From contig CANNEA010000003.1 of NCBI GenBank assembly GCA_947503525.1, positions 868,001-932,000 on the forward strand: 64,000 bases of DNA. The letters are read 5' to 3'. This stretch comes from an uncultured Carboxylicivirga sp. (GTDB lineage Bacteria; Bacteroidota; Bacteroidia; Bacteroidales; Marinilabiliaceae). The first letter of the stretch is position 1. Each line of letters starts with the position of its first letter. This document shows positions 56,109-64,000 of this stretch, piece after piece. The position numbers and the translations under genes are program-made. The notes beneath the pieces are model-generated. The model did no database searches. It had not been told where the DNA came from and worked only from the letters and a program-made list of their open reading frames with translations.

Positions 56109-56129
56109 GCACATGCTAGTATGCCGCCT

Positions 56130-56137
56130 TACATTTG
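56130..56137 (+). promoter_or_regulatory. -7 box for the ferredoxin-hcp operon
   Basis: TACATTTG matches TAnnTTTG, 40 bases before the ATG at 56178 and just downstream of the palindrome. Confidence 0.5.
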
Positions 56138-56177
56138 CTGATGTAAAATAATAGAAAGAACCACTTAAAATAATACT

Positions 56178-57062
56178 ATGATACGGGAAGTTGTAAAAAT
56201 AGATGAAGATAAATGTAACGGATGTGGTGTTTGTATTCCGGAATGTCATGAGGGTGCCTTACAAATTATCGATGGCAAAGCCCGCTTGATTAGTGATTTA
56301 ATGTGTGATGGTTTGGGTGCTTGTTTAAATCATTGCCCACAAGATGCCATGGAGATTGAAAAACGTGAAGCTGAACCTTATGATGAAATTAAGGTGATTG
56401 GTTTAATGGTTGAAAAAGGTATCAATACAGTGGTTGCTCACCTTAAGCACCTAAAAGATCACAATGAAACCGGTTTCTTAAAGCAAGCCGTTGGTTGGTT
56501 AAAAGAGAATGAAGCTAAAATAGATTTTAGCGTCGATGATGTTATTCGTCAAGTACATAAACCAAAAATTTCAGTCATGCAACATGGAGGACCAACAGGT
56601 GGAGGATGCCCGGGTTCAGCAGCTCGAACTATTGAGCGCCCTGCAGATGTAGCTACTCCGGTAGCCAGTGGCGATGCCCCATCTGAATTAAGACAATGGC
56701 CGGTTCAAATGCACCTTGTAAATCCAATGGCGCCATATTTTAGAGAAGCCGATATGGTATTGGCCGCTGATTGCGTAGCTTTCTCAATGGGTAATTTCCA
56801 TAGTAAATATCTTAAAGGTCGTGCGCTAGGTATTGCGTGTCCTAAATTGGATGATGGTCAGAATACCTATGTTAATAAACTGGTTCAGATGATAGATGAA
56901 GCCAAAATCAACACCCTAACAGTTACTATTATGCAGGTTCCGTGCTGTGGAGGTTTATTATCAATGGCCAAACGTGCTGTTGAAATGGCTACACGCAAAA
57001 TACCGGTGAAATTGGCCGTTGTATCCGTTGAAGGTGAAGTATTAAGCGAAGAGTGGATATAA
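56178..57062 (+). CDS. 4Fe-4S ferredoxin-domain protein partnered with Hcp
   Basis: 294 residues. The first cluster motif is C13-C16-C19-C23 (CNGCGVCIPEC). A second, variant cluster has C43, C49 and C53 (CDGLGACLNHCP), so its fourth ligand is not obvious. A longer C-terminal domain (about 150-290) carries VPCCGGLLSMAK and IACPKLDDGQ, cysteine-containing segments that may bind a further centre. It precedes hcp by 59 bases and probably delivers electrons to it. This two-gene pairing is common in anaerobic Bacteroidota. Confidence 0.82.
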   Translation: MIREVVKIDEDKCNGCGVCIPECHEGALQIIDGKARLISDLMCDGLGACLNHCPQDAMEIEKREAEPYDEIKVIGLMVEKGINTVVAHLKHLKDHNETGFLKQAVGWLKENEAKIDFSVDDVIRQVHKPKISVMQHGGPTGGGCPGSAARTIERPADVATPVASGDAPSELRQWPVQMHLVNPMAPYFREADMVLAADCVAFSMGNFHSKYLKGRALGIACPKLDDGQNTYVNKLVQMIDEAKINTLTVTIMQVPCCGGLLSMAKRAVEMATRKIPVKLAVVSVEGEVLSEEWI

Positions 57063-57121
57063 ATAGATTATCAGATAAGAGTATACTAGATCACAATTAA
57101 ACCAATAAAAAGAAGAAAATC

Positions 57122-58753
57122 ATGAGTATGTTTTGTTACCAGTGTCAGGAAGCCTCAAAAGGCGTAGGTTGCGATATTAAAGGCGTATGTGGTAAAACAC
57201 CTGAAGTATCTAACCTACAGGATTTATTAGTGTACACATCTAAGGGTGTAGCTCTTCTTAGCCAGTTAGCCGATGAAAAAGGTATTGACACGGCTAAAGC
57301 AAACAAATATTTAATCGATTCATTATTTGTGACGATTACAAATGCCAACTTTGATGCCAATAAAATAGTTGCAAAAATCAAGGCCGGTTATATCATTCAA
57401 GATGAATTAAAAGCTCAGGTTGAAGTTCCTGCTGACCTTCACGATTCAGCTGTATATCGCGGTAATGATGTCAACGACATGGAGTCAAAGAGCCTTTTAA
57501 TTGGAATCCTTTCAACCGAAAATGAAGACATTCGCTCTTTAAAAGAACTATTGACATATGGACTTAAAGGTATGGCTGCATACGGTGAACATGCCTGGAA
57601 TTTAGGTTATGAAAATAACGATATTTATACTTTCGTAAAGAAAGCATTAGTGGCAACTATCCAAGAAGGCATTGGAGCTGACGAATTATTACCTTTAGTA
57701 TTAGAGTGTGGTAAATATGGTGTTGAAGTTATGGCCTTATTGGATAAAGCTAACACTGAGACATACGGTAATCCTGAAATTACTTCTGTTAATATTGGCG
57801 TTGGAACTAAGCCTGGTATTCTGGTAAGTGGTCATGATTTAAGAGATCTTGAAGATCTATTAGAGCAGACCAAAGGAACAGGAATTGATGTATATACACA
57901 CAGTGAAATGCTTCCTGCGCATTACTATCCTAAGTTTAAGCAGTACGATAACTTTGTAGGTAACTACGGAAGTGCATGGTGGCAGCAAACTACTGAATTT
58001 GAAAAATTCAATGGCCCTATCCTATTCACAACTAACTGTATTGTCCCTCCTAAAGGATCTTACAAAGAACGCGTATATACTACTGGTGCTTCCGGTTTTG
58101 ACGGATGTACTCACTTCCCTGATCGAGTAAACAACCAAGCAAAAGACTTCAGTGCTATTATTGAGCATGCTAAAAAATGTGCTGCACCAACAGAAATTGA
58201 AACTGGTGAAATTGTTGGTGGGTTTGCTCACAATCAGGTATTACAGTTAGCTGATAAAGTTGTTGATGCAGTTAAAGGCGGTGCCATAAAGAAATTTGTT
58301 GTGATGGCTGGTTGTGATGGACGTATGAATGATCGTAATTACTATACCGACTTTGCCAATGAATTACCAAACGATACAGTAATTCTAACTGCCGGATGTG
58401 CTAAATACCGTTACAATAAATTACCTTTAGGAGATATCGGTGGAATTCCACGAGTATTGGATGCTGGTCAATGTAACGATTCTTATAGTTTAGCTGTTAC
58501 AGCCCTGAAGTTACAAGAGGTATTTGGTTTGGAAGACATCAATGATCTACCTATTGTATACAACATTGCATGGTATGAGCAAAAAGCAGTAATTGTATTA
58601 CTTGCCCTTCTATCACTGGGTGTTAAAAACATCAACCTTGGGCCAACATTACCAGCTTTCTTATCACCAAATGTGGTGAATATATTGGTTGAGAATTTCG
58701 GTATTGGAGGCATCTCAACAGTAGAAGAAGACATAAAAAATTGGATTGCATAA
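57122..58753 (+). CDS. hcp: Hydroxylamine reductase (hybrid cluster protein)
   Basis: 543 residues. The N-terminal cubane cysteines are C5, C8, C17 and C23 (Cx2Cx8Cx5C), the class typical of strict anaerobes. Hybrid-cluster ligands appear later in [32 protein letters not shown] and AGCAKYRYN, all conserved. It reduces hydroxylamine or nitric oxide and protects against nitrosative stress. AAAAAGAAGAAAATC precedes the ATG. A 16-bp hairpin follows the stop, separating it from nrfHA. Confidence 0.95.
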   Translation: MSMFCYQCQEASKGVGCDIKGVCGKTPEVSNLQDLLVYTSKGVALLSQLADEKGIDTAKANKYLIDSLFVTITNANFDANKIVAKIKAGYIIQDELKAQVEVPADLHDSAVYRGNDVNDMESKSLLIGILSTENEDIRSLKELLTYGLKGMAAYGEHAWNLGYENNDIYTFVKKALVATIQEGIGADELLPLVLECGKYGVEVMALLDKANTETYGNPEITSVNIGVGTKPGILVSGHDLRDLEDLLEQTKGTGIDVYTHSEMLPAHYYPKFKQYDNFVGNYGSAWWQQTTEFEKFNGPILFTTNCIVPPKGSYKERVYTTGASGFDGCTHFPDRVNNQAKDFSAIIEHAKKCAAPTEIETGEIVGGFAHNQVLQLADKVVDAVKGGAIKKFVVMAGCDGRMNDRNYYTDFANELPNDTVILTAGCAKYRYNKLPLGDIGGIPRVLDAGQCNDSYSLAVTALKLQEVFGLEDINDLPIVYNIAWYEQKAVIVLLALLSLGVKNINLGPTLPAFLSPNVVNILVENFGIGGISTVEEDIKNWIA

Positions 58754-58794
58754 GAATTCTTTTTAACTTTTATTAAGAATTAGTATAAACTATG

Positions 58795-58830
58795 CATTGC
58801 CCGCATATTCATTAGAATGTGCGGGTAATG
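58795..58830. terminator. Hairpin between hcp and nrfH
   Basis: CATTGCCCGCATATTC at 58795-58810 pairs over 16 positions (two G-U) with 58815-58830 across a 4-base loop. Only an AT-rich tract follows, so it could be a terminator, attenuator or mRNA-stability element. Confidence 0.55.
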
Positions 58831-58887
58831 ATTTATATATTTATCCATTGAGTATTTAATTACCGATTAACTAAATCAAAAGTGTCT

Positions 58888-59472
58888 ATGAAGAAGAAGT
58901 TTTTCGATTTTCTTAAACCACCCGAACACTGGAAGGTCCCTGTCATCCTCGCCTTAGGCGTATTTTTTGGCTTGGGCTTTTACTTGTTTTATGTGGCCAG
59001 GGCTCACTCCTATCTCTCGGATGATCCAAAGACTTGCGTGAACTGCCATATTATGGCTCCGCAGTATGCCACCTGGAACCACAGTGCGCACAGAGAAGTG
59101 GCAACATGCAATGATTGTCACGTACCTCAAGATAATGTGTTTAACACCTACTATTTTAAGGCTAAAGATGGTTTGCGTCATGCAACTATTTTTACCATGA
59201 GAGCCGAACCTCAAGTCATCTTCATAAAAGAAGAAGGACAGCACGTGGTTCAGCAAAACTGTGTACGTTGTCATTCTCACTTGATTACTGATGATAAAAC
59301 TTTGGCAAAAGCACCTGACATTCATATGAATATTGGGGATCGTTATTGTTGGGAGTGCCACCGAGAAACACCTCATGGCCGTGTAAATAGCATATCGAGT
59401 GTACCCAATGCTCGTGTACCGGTACCTGAAAGTCCACTTCCGGAGTGGATAAAAAACTTAAACAAGAAATAA
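58888..59472 (+). CDS. nrfH: Cytochrome c nitrite reductase small subunit NrfH
   Basis: 194 residues from the ATG at 58888 (an in-frame GTG is at 58882). One membrane anchor near 16-37 is followed by four CxxCH haem motifs (CVNCH, CNDCH, CVRCH, CWECH), the tetrahaem NapC/NrfH pattern. It takes electrons from menaquinol and passes them to NrfA, with which it forms a membrane complex. A weak TATATTTA box lies at 58836-58843. nrfA follows after 15 bases. Confidence 0.93.
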   Translation: MKKKFFDFLKPPEHWKVPVILALGVFFGLGFYLFYVARAHSYLSDDPKTCVNCHIMAPQYATWNHSAHREVATCNDCHVPQDNVFNTYYFKAKDGLRHATIFTMRAEPQVIFIKEEGQHVVQQNCVRCHSHLITDDKTLAKAPDIHMNIGDRYCWECHRETPHGRVNSISSVPNARVPVPESPLPEWIKNLNKK

Positions 59473-59487
59473 CTTAAATCTAAAAAT

Positions 59488-61002
59488 ATGAAACCAATTC
59501 GCGAACAAATAAAGAACAAACCTTGGCTAGGATGGGCCATGTTCTTATTAACTATTGTGGTGGTCTTTTTATTAGGCCTTTTGGCTTCTTCGGTAATCGA
59601 ACGCCGTGCTGAAGCTGTTTTTGCATATACACCAAAAGTAAAGCATGCTCCAACCGAGCCTCGCAATGAAGTTTGGGGACAAAACTTCCCAAAAGAGTAT
59701 CAATCATACATGAAAACAAAAGATACTCTTTTTGCCAGTAAATATAATGGCGCAGCAATGATTGACATGCTTGAAGTAGATCCTCGTTTAGTTGTACTAT
59801 GGGCTGGTTACGGCTTCTCAAAAGACTACAACCAGGGACGTGGTCATATGTATGCGGTTGAAGATATTCAAGTTTCTCTTCGTACAGGAGCACCAGGCGA
59901 AGGCAAAAAAAGCCCAATGCCAAATACTTGCTGGACTTGTAAGAGCCCGGATGTACCTCGTTTAATGAAAGAAATGGGACCTGAAGAGTTTTACAAAGGC
60001 AAATGGGATGAAAAAGGTCCTGAAGTTATGAACAACATTGGTTGTGCTGATTGTCATGATTCAGAAACCATGAACCTTAAAATTACCCGCCCTGCTTTAG
60101 TAGAAGCCTTCGAACGCATGGGTAAAGACATCAATGAAGCTTCACATCAGGAAATGCGTTCATTGGTTTGTGCGCAGTGTCATGTTGAGTACTACTTCAA
60201 CAAAAAATCTCATCCTGGATCACCTTATTTAACTTTCCCATGGGATAAAGGTATGTCGGTAGAAGCGATGGAAGAGTATTATGATGAAATTGAATTTGCT
60301 GACTGGACACACAAATTGAGTAAGGCTCCTATGTTGAAAGCTCAACACCCTGGATACGAAGTATATTTAACAGGTGTTCATGCGAAACGTGGGGTATCAT
60401 GTGCTGATTGCCATATGCCATATAAGAGCGAAGGTGGACAAAAATTTACTGATCACCATATTCAAAGTCCATTGAATAATGTTGCCAATTCATGTCAGGT
60501 ATGTCACCGCGAAGAAACTGCCAGCTTAGTTGCTGATGTTTATGAGCGTCAGGATCGCATTATTGAAAACCGCGATAAACTGGAAGAACTGATCGTACGT
60601 ATGCATGTCGAAGCTAAATTTGCATGGGATAATGGTGCAACTGAAGCACAGATGGAGGATATCCTAATGGACATTCGTCATGCCCAATGGCGTTGGGATT
60701 ATGCAGCTGCCAGTCATGGTGGTTCATTCCACTCGCCTGTTGAAACAAGCCGTGTAATTGCTACAGGTATTACAGTGGCTCAGGAAGGTAGAATTAAACT
60801 GGCACGTTTATTAGCTGATATGGGTCATAATGAAGAAATTCCTTATCCTGATATTGAAACAAAAGCTAAGGCTCAGGCCTATATTGGACTTCCGGTAGAA
60901 AAATTACAGGAAGAAAAGAATGAATTCCTAAAAACAGTTCTTCCAAAATGGAAAGAAGAAGCTGCTAAGCGCGAAGCGACTTACAAAACTTCAATGAATT
61001 AA
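59488..61002 (+). CDS. nrfA: Cytochrome c nitrite reductase catalytic subunit NrfA
   Basis: 504 residues with an uncleaved-looking N-terminal anchor (about 14-36). The active-site haem motif is CWTCK at 148-152 (Lys-ligated), and four further haems use CADCH 186-190, CAQCH 228-232, CADCH 305-309 and CQVCH 336-340. TDHHIQSPL is the conserved distal region. It reduces nitrite to ammonium with six electrons in anaerobic respiration. With NrfH it forms the complete ammonifying enzyme; no nitrate reductase is in the window, so nitrite must come from elsewhere. Confidence 0.95.
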   Translation: MKPIREQIKNKPWLGWAMFLLTIVVVFLLGLLASSVIERRAEAVFAYTPKVKHAPTEPRNEVWGQNFPKEYQSYMKTKDTLFASKYNGAAMIDMLEVDPRLVVLWAGYGFSKDYNQGRGHMYAVEDIQVSLRTGAPGEGKKSPMPNTCWTCKSPDVPRLMKEMGPEEFYKGKWDEKGPEVMNNIGCADCHDSETMNLKITRPALVEAFERMGKDINEASHQEMRSLVCAQCHVEYYFNKKSHPGSPYLTFPWDKGMSVEAMEEYYDEIEFADWTHKLSKAPMLKAQHPGYEVYLTGVHAKRGVSCADCHMPYKSEGGQKFTDHHIQSPLNNVANSCQVCHREETASLVADVYERQDRIIENRDKLEELIVRMHVEAKFAWDNGATEAQMEDILMDIRHAQWRWDYAAASHGGSFHSPVETSRVIATGITVAQEGRIKLARLLADMGHNEEIPYPDIETKAKAQAYIGLPVEKLQEEKNEFLKTVLPKWKEEAAKREATYKTSMN

Positions 61003-61014
61003 TAATATTAGTAT

Positions 61015-61058
61015 GGGCAGAAGATAAGAGGAACTCTATCCTCACTTCTGCCCTTTTT
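61015..61058 (+). terminator. Intrinsic terminator after nrfA
   Basis: GGGCAGAAG at 61015-61023 pairs with CTTCTGCCC at 61045-61053, with an inner GAGGA/TCCTC stem, followed by TTTTT. Readthrough would be needed for the porin gene 31 bases on. Confidence 0.8.
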
Positions 61059-61084
61059 GTTTCTTTCAATTAACAACAACCACT

Positions 61085-62323
61085 ATGAAATTAAAATCTA
61101 TATTATTGTTTTCTTGTGCCCTATTAACTGCTTCAAGCCTATATGCACAGGTTAAAATATCGGCTGAAATACGTCCGCGTACAGAACTAAATCAAGGTCT
61201 AAAAACTCCTGCTTCTGATGGACAAAAAGCATCGATACTAACCAGCCAACGTACTCGATTAAACCTAAATTTTAAGAATGAAGTATTTGCCGTTGGTGCA
61301 GTATTTCAGGATGTTCGTTTATGGGGACAAGAATCTCAATTAACAACTAACGGAAATAACGTCACTTATATCCATGAAGCCTGGGCCGAATGGTTTATGG
61401 ATGAAAAGCTTTCGCTAAAAGCCGGTCGTCAACAATTGGTTTATGATGATCACCGTATTCTTGGTAGTGTTGGATGGGCGCAACAAGCACGTTCGCATGA
61501 TTTAGCCTTGTTTAAGTATAAGGGAAAAGTGAATGTACATTTAGGTTTAGCCTATAATAATTCTAACTTAAATAATAACTTCTATACCGGACCTGATGCC
61601 TATAAAGCAATGCAGTTCCTATGGTTAAACCATAAAGGGGAAAACTATACAGGTAGCGTGCTTTTCTTAAATAATGGAAAACAGTATTGGAAGAATAACG
61701 AGCAAACTGAACAAGGCATTTACTATAGCCAAACTCTTGGAACACACGCAAAAGGAAGTATCTCTGATGTAAAATTAGTTGGTAACTTCTATTACCAGTT
61801 TGGTAAAGATGCTGGTGGAACCGATATCTCTGCTATCAACTTTGCTTTGGATGCCACTTTGCCTTTGAGTGAAAAAGCAGCCGTTGGTGCTGGTTACGAA
61901 TTACTTTCAGGAACAGACCAAAGTGGGGCCACTAAAAATAATTCTTTTGCGCCTTTATATGGTACCAACCATAAGTTTAACGGACTAATGGATTATTTTT
62001 ATGTAGGTAATCATGGCAATAATGTTGGATTGCATGACATTTACCTGAAAGGAAACATTAAGCCTGGCAAAGTAAAATTTAATGCTGCTGTACATTTCTT
62101 TAGTGCAGATGGTAAAATTGATGATTTTAATCAGGGACTTGGTACTGAATTAGACCTTTTTGGCAGCTATACTCATAAAGGCCAGGTAAAGCTTGACTTT
62201 GGTTATTCACATATGTTTGCATCAGATGCTTTATACGCCGTTAAAGGTATTGATAAGAACAGTACGGGCAACCATTGGGCTTGGGTAATGCTTACCTTTA
62301 AGCCAACTCTATTTGAAAAGTAG
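61085..62323 (+). CDS. Alginate-export-like outer-membrane porin
   Basis: 412 residues with a signal peptide ending near LYAQ. A beta barrel of the Alginate_exp family follows (SAEIRPRTELNQG, SQRTRLNLNF, LKAGRQQLVYDDHRILG). Despite the family name, such porins in Bacteroidota often stand beside nrfHA, where they may let nitrite or other anions through the outer membrane; that is inference from position. The C-terminus ends in an aromatic-rich strand (WAWVMLTFKPTLFEK). A terminator lies between nrfA and this gene, so it may have its own weak promoter. Confidence 0.82.
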   Translation: MKLKSILLFSCALLTASSLYAQVKISAEIRPRTELNQGLKTPASDGQKASILTSQRTRLNLNFKNEVFAVGAVFQDVRLWGQESQLTTNGNNVTYIHEAWAEWFMDEKLSLKAGRQQLVYDDHRILGSVGWAQQARSHDLALFKYKGKVNVHLGLAYNNSNLNNNFYTGPDAYKAMQFLWLNHKGENYTGSVLFLNNGKQYWKNNEQTEQGIYYSQTLGTHAKGSISDVKLVGNFYYQFGKDAGGTDISAINFALDATLPLSEKAAVGAGYELLSGTDQSGATKNNSFAPLYGTNHKFNGLMDYFYVGNHGNNVGLHDIYLKGNIKPGKVKFNAAVHFFSADGKIDDFNQGLGTELDLFGSYTHKGQVKLDFGYSHMFASDALYAVKGIDKNSTGNHWAWVMLTFKPTLFEK

Positions 62324-62342
62324 ATTTTAAAATATAGAAATT

Positions 62343-62372
62343 AAAAAACCGGAAAATCACTTCCGGTTTTTT
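62343..62372. terminator. Bidirectional terminator between the porin gene and trpB
   Basis: AAAAAACCGGAA (62343-62354) pairs perfectly with 62361-62372 over a 6-base loop; A and T runs on the outer sides suit both convergent genes. Confidence 0.85.
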
Positions 62373-62389
62373 TATACAATAATATTTAA

Positions 62390-63625
62390 CTATTGGATGT
62401 CATACTGATCTCCAAATTTCTCTACTACATAGTCAATATCCTTATCTCCTCTGCCGGAAAGATTGACTAATATGGTTTGATCTGAGGATAAAGTAGTTGC
62501 TAACTTCATAGCATAAGCCACAGCATGCGAGCTTTCCAAAGCTGGTATTATACCTTCTTCACGCGCTAATGCCATAAATGCATCGATGGCCTCTTTATCA
62601 TTAATGGTTTCATAATTGACCCGATTCAAATCCTTAAGGTAAGAATGTTGAGGCCCAACTCCAGGGTAATCCAAGCCACTGGCTACTGTATTAACCGCAG
62701 CAGGTTCACCATTTTCATTTTGCAACAAATAACATTTAAAGCCATGGATCATGCCGGGTTTACCATAAGTCAGGGTAGCTGCATGTTCACCGGTTTTAAA
62801 ACTGGTACCTGCCGGTTCAACACCATAAATATTAACACTTTCATCATTTAAGAAATCGGTAAACAAACCAATTGCATTAGAGCCTCCACCAACGCAGGCT
62901 ACCAGATTATCAGGTAATTTACCTGTCAGGTCGTTCATTTGCTCTTTCGCCTCACGCCCCACCACGGCCTGAAAGTCACGCACCATCATGGGAAATGGAT
63001 GTGGCCCTACAACCGAACCAATCGCATAGAGTTGATTAACTGGATCGCCTAAATACGCTTCAAAAGCAGAATCTACAGCTTCTTTTAATGTTTTTAAACC
63101 ATGTGTTGCAGGAATGACCTTAGCACCTAAAATTTTCATTCGTACCACATTGGGATGTTCTTTGTAAATATCTACTTCCCCCATGTAAATATCACATTCT
63201 AATCCAACCAAAGCAGCAGCCGTTGCCAAAGCTACACCGTGCTGTCCGGCGCCTGTTTCAGCAATTAATTTCTTCTTCCCCATTTTCTTAGCCAATAAGG
63301 CTTCGCCAAGACAATGATTAATTTTATGAGCTCCTGTGTGATTTAGGTCTTCCCGTTTAAGGTAAATTTGAGCGCCACCCAGCCGTTTTGAGAGGTTTTG
63401 TGCATGGAACACAGGCGATGGACGTCCGGTATAATGCTTTTGAAGATGGTATAATTCTGTTTTAAAAACCGGATCATCTTTAATCTTCTGATAAGCCTCT
63501 GTAATTTCCTGCATAATAGGTTCAAGCATTGGTGGCACAAAGCGCCCTCCAAACTCGCCAAAAAACCCATTTTCGTCAGGCATTGCAGCAGTGCTTAATT
63601 GCTTTTTGTCTGAATTTTGATTCAT
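62390..63625 (-). CDS. trpB: Tryptophan synthase beta chain
   Basis: 411 residues. [18 protein letters not shown] is the TrpB1 start; the PLP lysine is in [10 protein letters not shown] (about 101-110), and GGGSNAIG holds the phosphate. It joins indole (from TrpA) with serine to make tryptophan. No other trp gene is in the window, so trpB stands alone here, but trp genes could lie further down. Its leader has a Trp-codon peptide and a terminator, so attenuation by tryptophan is likely. Confidence 0.96.
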   Translation of the reverse strand: MNQNSDKKQLSTAAMPDENGFFGEFGGRFVPPMLEPIMQEITEAYQKIKDDPVFKTELYHLQKHYTGRPSPVFHAQNLSKRLGGAQIYLKREDLNHTGAHKINHCLGEALLAKKMGKKKLIAETGAGQHGVALATAAALVGLECDIYMGEVDIYKEHPNVVRMKILGAKVIPATHGLKTLKEAVDSAFEAYLGDPVNQLYAIGSVVGPHPFPMMVRDFQAVVGREAKEQMNDLTGKLPDNLVACVGGGSNAIGLFTDFLNDESVNIYGVEPAGTSFKTGEHAATLTYGKPGMIHGFKCYLLQNENGEPAAVNTVASGLDYPGVGPQHSYLKDLNRVNYETINDKEAIDAFMALAREEGIIPALESSHAVAYAMKLATTLSSDQTILVNLSGRGDKDIDYVVEKFGDQYDIQ

Positions 63626-63640
63626 TAATATTTATTTTAA

Positions 63641-63678
63641 ATTATAAAAGAAAAGCCGCAGGTGGATACCTACGGCTT
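63641..63678 (-). terminator. Attenuator terminator in the trpB leader
   Basis: On the minus strand AAGCCGTAGGT pairs with ACCTGCGGCTT (one G-U, 4-base loop; 63653-63663 with 63668-63678), and TTTTCTTTT follows. It ends 16 bases before the trpB ATG. ATCCAC, which spans its loop and part of the stem, can instead pair with GTGGAT just after the leader peptide stop, an antiterminator-like alternative. Confidence 0.7.
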
Positions 63679-63705
63679 AATATATTTTTATATCAATTGA
63701 TCCAC

Positions 63706-63756
63706 TTAGATTTTACTTAAGCAGCGCCACCAATTATATGAATTCAAAAGATACAT
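63706..63756 (-). CDS. trp leader peptide with tandem Trp codons
   Basis: A 16-codon ORF encodes MYLLNSYNWWRCLSKI and then TAA. The two adjacent TGG codons are at 63727-63732. Tandem Trp codons just before a terminator upstream of trpB are the classic plan of ribosome-mediated attenuation: stalling at Trp codons when tryptophan is scarce frees the antiterminator. It is not in ordinary gene sets because of its size. No strong ribosome-binding site is visible, as usual for this group. A TAAGATTTG box (63807-63815, one extra spacer base) could be the promoter. Confidence 0.65.
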   Translation of the reverse strand: MYLLNSYNWWRCLSKI

Positions 63757-63872
63757 TTCTATTTGTTTTCGTTTAAGACAATGATAAACATTTATTCGAG
63801 ATTGCCCAAATCTTAATTAGGGTTTATAAGTTTTAATTCCCCTTATAGTTATGAACGCTAATTAATCATATC

Positions 63873-64000
63873 ATGAAAATTAAAGCCACAATAACAAGAA
63901 TCAAGAATAACCTGATGATTATGGTATCAAAAGCAGGACAAAGAAAAGTAATGTTGATTCAGATATCACCCTTTTTAAAATTACAAATAGTTGCCTTAAA
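63873..64000 (+). CDS. Possible start of an unknown gene, 3' partial
   Basis: From the ATG at 63873 the frame stays open to the window end, giving at least 42 residues (MKIKATITRIKNNLMIMVSK onward). It is divergent from trpB. No motif can be recognised; it is basic with scattered hydrophobic residues. It may be a real gene cut by the window edge or a chance frame. Confidence 0.3.
   Translation, partial: MKIKATITRIKNNLMIMVSKAGQRKVMLIQISPFLKLQIVAL

Noticed and set aside
56046-56249. 67-codon minus-strand ORF across the hcp promoter region
   Set aside because: It runs antisense through the ferredoxin start, overlaps the regulator start and the palindrome, and its residues are low-complexity Phe/Tyr/Thr; a shadow of real signals.
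1-64000. CRISPR arrays, tRNA, rRNA, insertion sequences, prophage
   Set aside because: No regularly spaced repeats, no cloverleaf or rRNA-like segments, and no transposase or phage proteins were seen.

Overview
The window looks like one contiguous piece of a chromosome from a marine or anaerobic member of the Bacteroidota, most likely Bacteroidales/Marinilabiliales (an inference, not a database match). The supporting signs are an AT-rich genome, repeated TAnnTTTG promoter boxes, a carboxypeptidase-regulatory/TonB-type outer-membrane receptor, a type IX secretion (T9SS) C-terminal sorting domain, many lipoproteins, a GH92 mannosidase and a class-I hybrid cluster protein typical of anaerobes. 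No rRNA, tRNA, insertion sequence, phage gene or CRISPR array was seen.

Layout. (1) 1-4675: plus-strand operon for non-phosphorylative catabolism of L-fucose and/or L-galactose (acid-sugar dehydratase cut by the window edge, Zn alcohol dehydrogenase, SDR, COG3618 lactonase, aldo/keto reductase). (2) 4930-8289: MarC protein, a secreted alpha/beta hydrolase fused in an operon with an ECF sigma factor and a membrane protein, and a DUF2141 protein. (3) 8343-15203: a 1907-residue seven-PAS hybrid kinase with an oxidoreductase gene upstream. (4) 15301-27925: acetyltransferase, MscS channel, YeiH with its LysR regulator, TonB-type receptor with a coupled unknown, ThiF-rhodanese, a Cache histidine kinase in an overlapping operon with an outer-membrane barrel, and a flavoprotein. 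(5) 28063-35498: housekeeping and envelope genes (msrA, rarA, kdsA, M48 protease, EamA, glutaminyl cyclase, PatB-like lyase, lipoprotein). (6) 35550-38864: nucleotide-sugar genes that make GDP-L-fucose and a UDP-HexNAc sugar. (7) 39021-46215: zapA-rny operon with a probable 6S-type RNA in its gap, two radical SAM proteins, DUF4197 and AI-2E family proteins. (8) 46519-49826: two tandem paralogous lipoproteins that look like aerolysin-type pore-forming proteins. (9) 50087-55291: a frameshifted remnant, GH92 mannosidase, a T9SS-secreted lamin-tail-like protein and N-formylglutamate amidohydrolase. (10) 55381-62323: a nitrogen-stress island: a Crp/Fnr (HcpR-like) regulator divergent from ferredoxin-hcp, then nrfHA and a porin. 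(11) 62390-63756: trpB preceded by a Trp-codon leader peptide and a terminator.

Working together: the nitrogen island couples ammonifying nitrite reduction (NrfHA) to removal of the reactive by-products NO/hydroxylamine (Hcp), with a perfect palindrome centred about 42 bases before a predicted transcription start for the regulator to bind. The window both degrades 6-deoxy/L-sugars (start) and makes GDP-L-fucose (middle).

The most novel items are the tandem putative pore-forming lipoproteins (46519-49826), the trp attenuator (63640-63756) and the 6S-like RNA (about 40575-40650). All functional calls are from reading motifs and family resemblance; no search was run.
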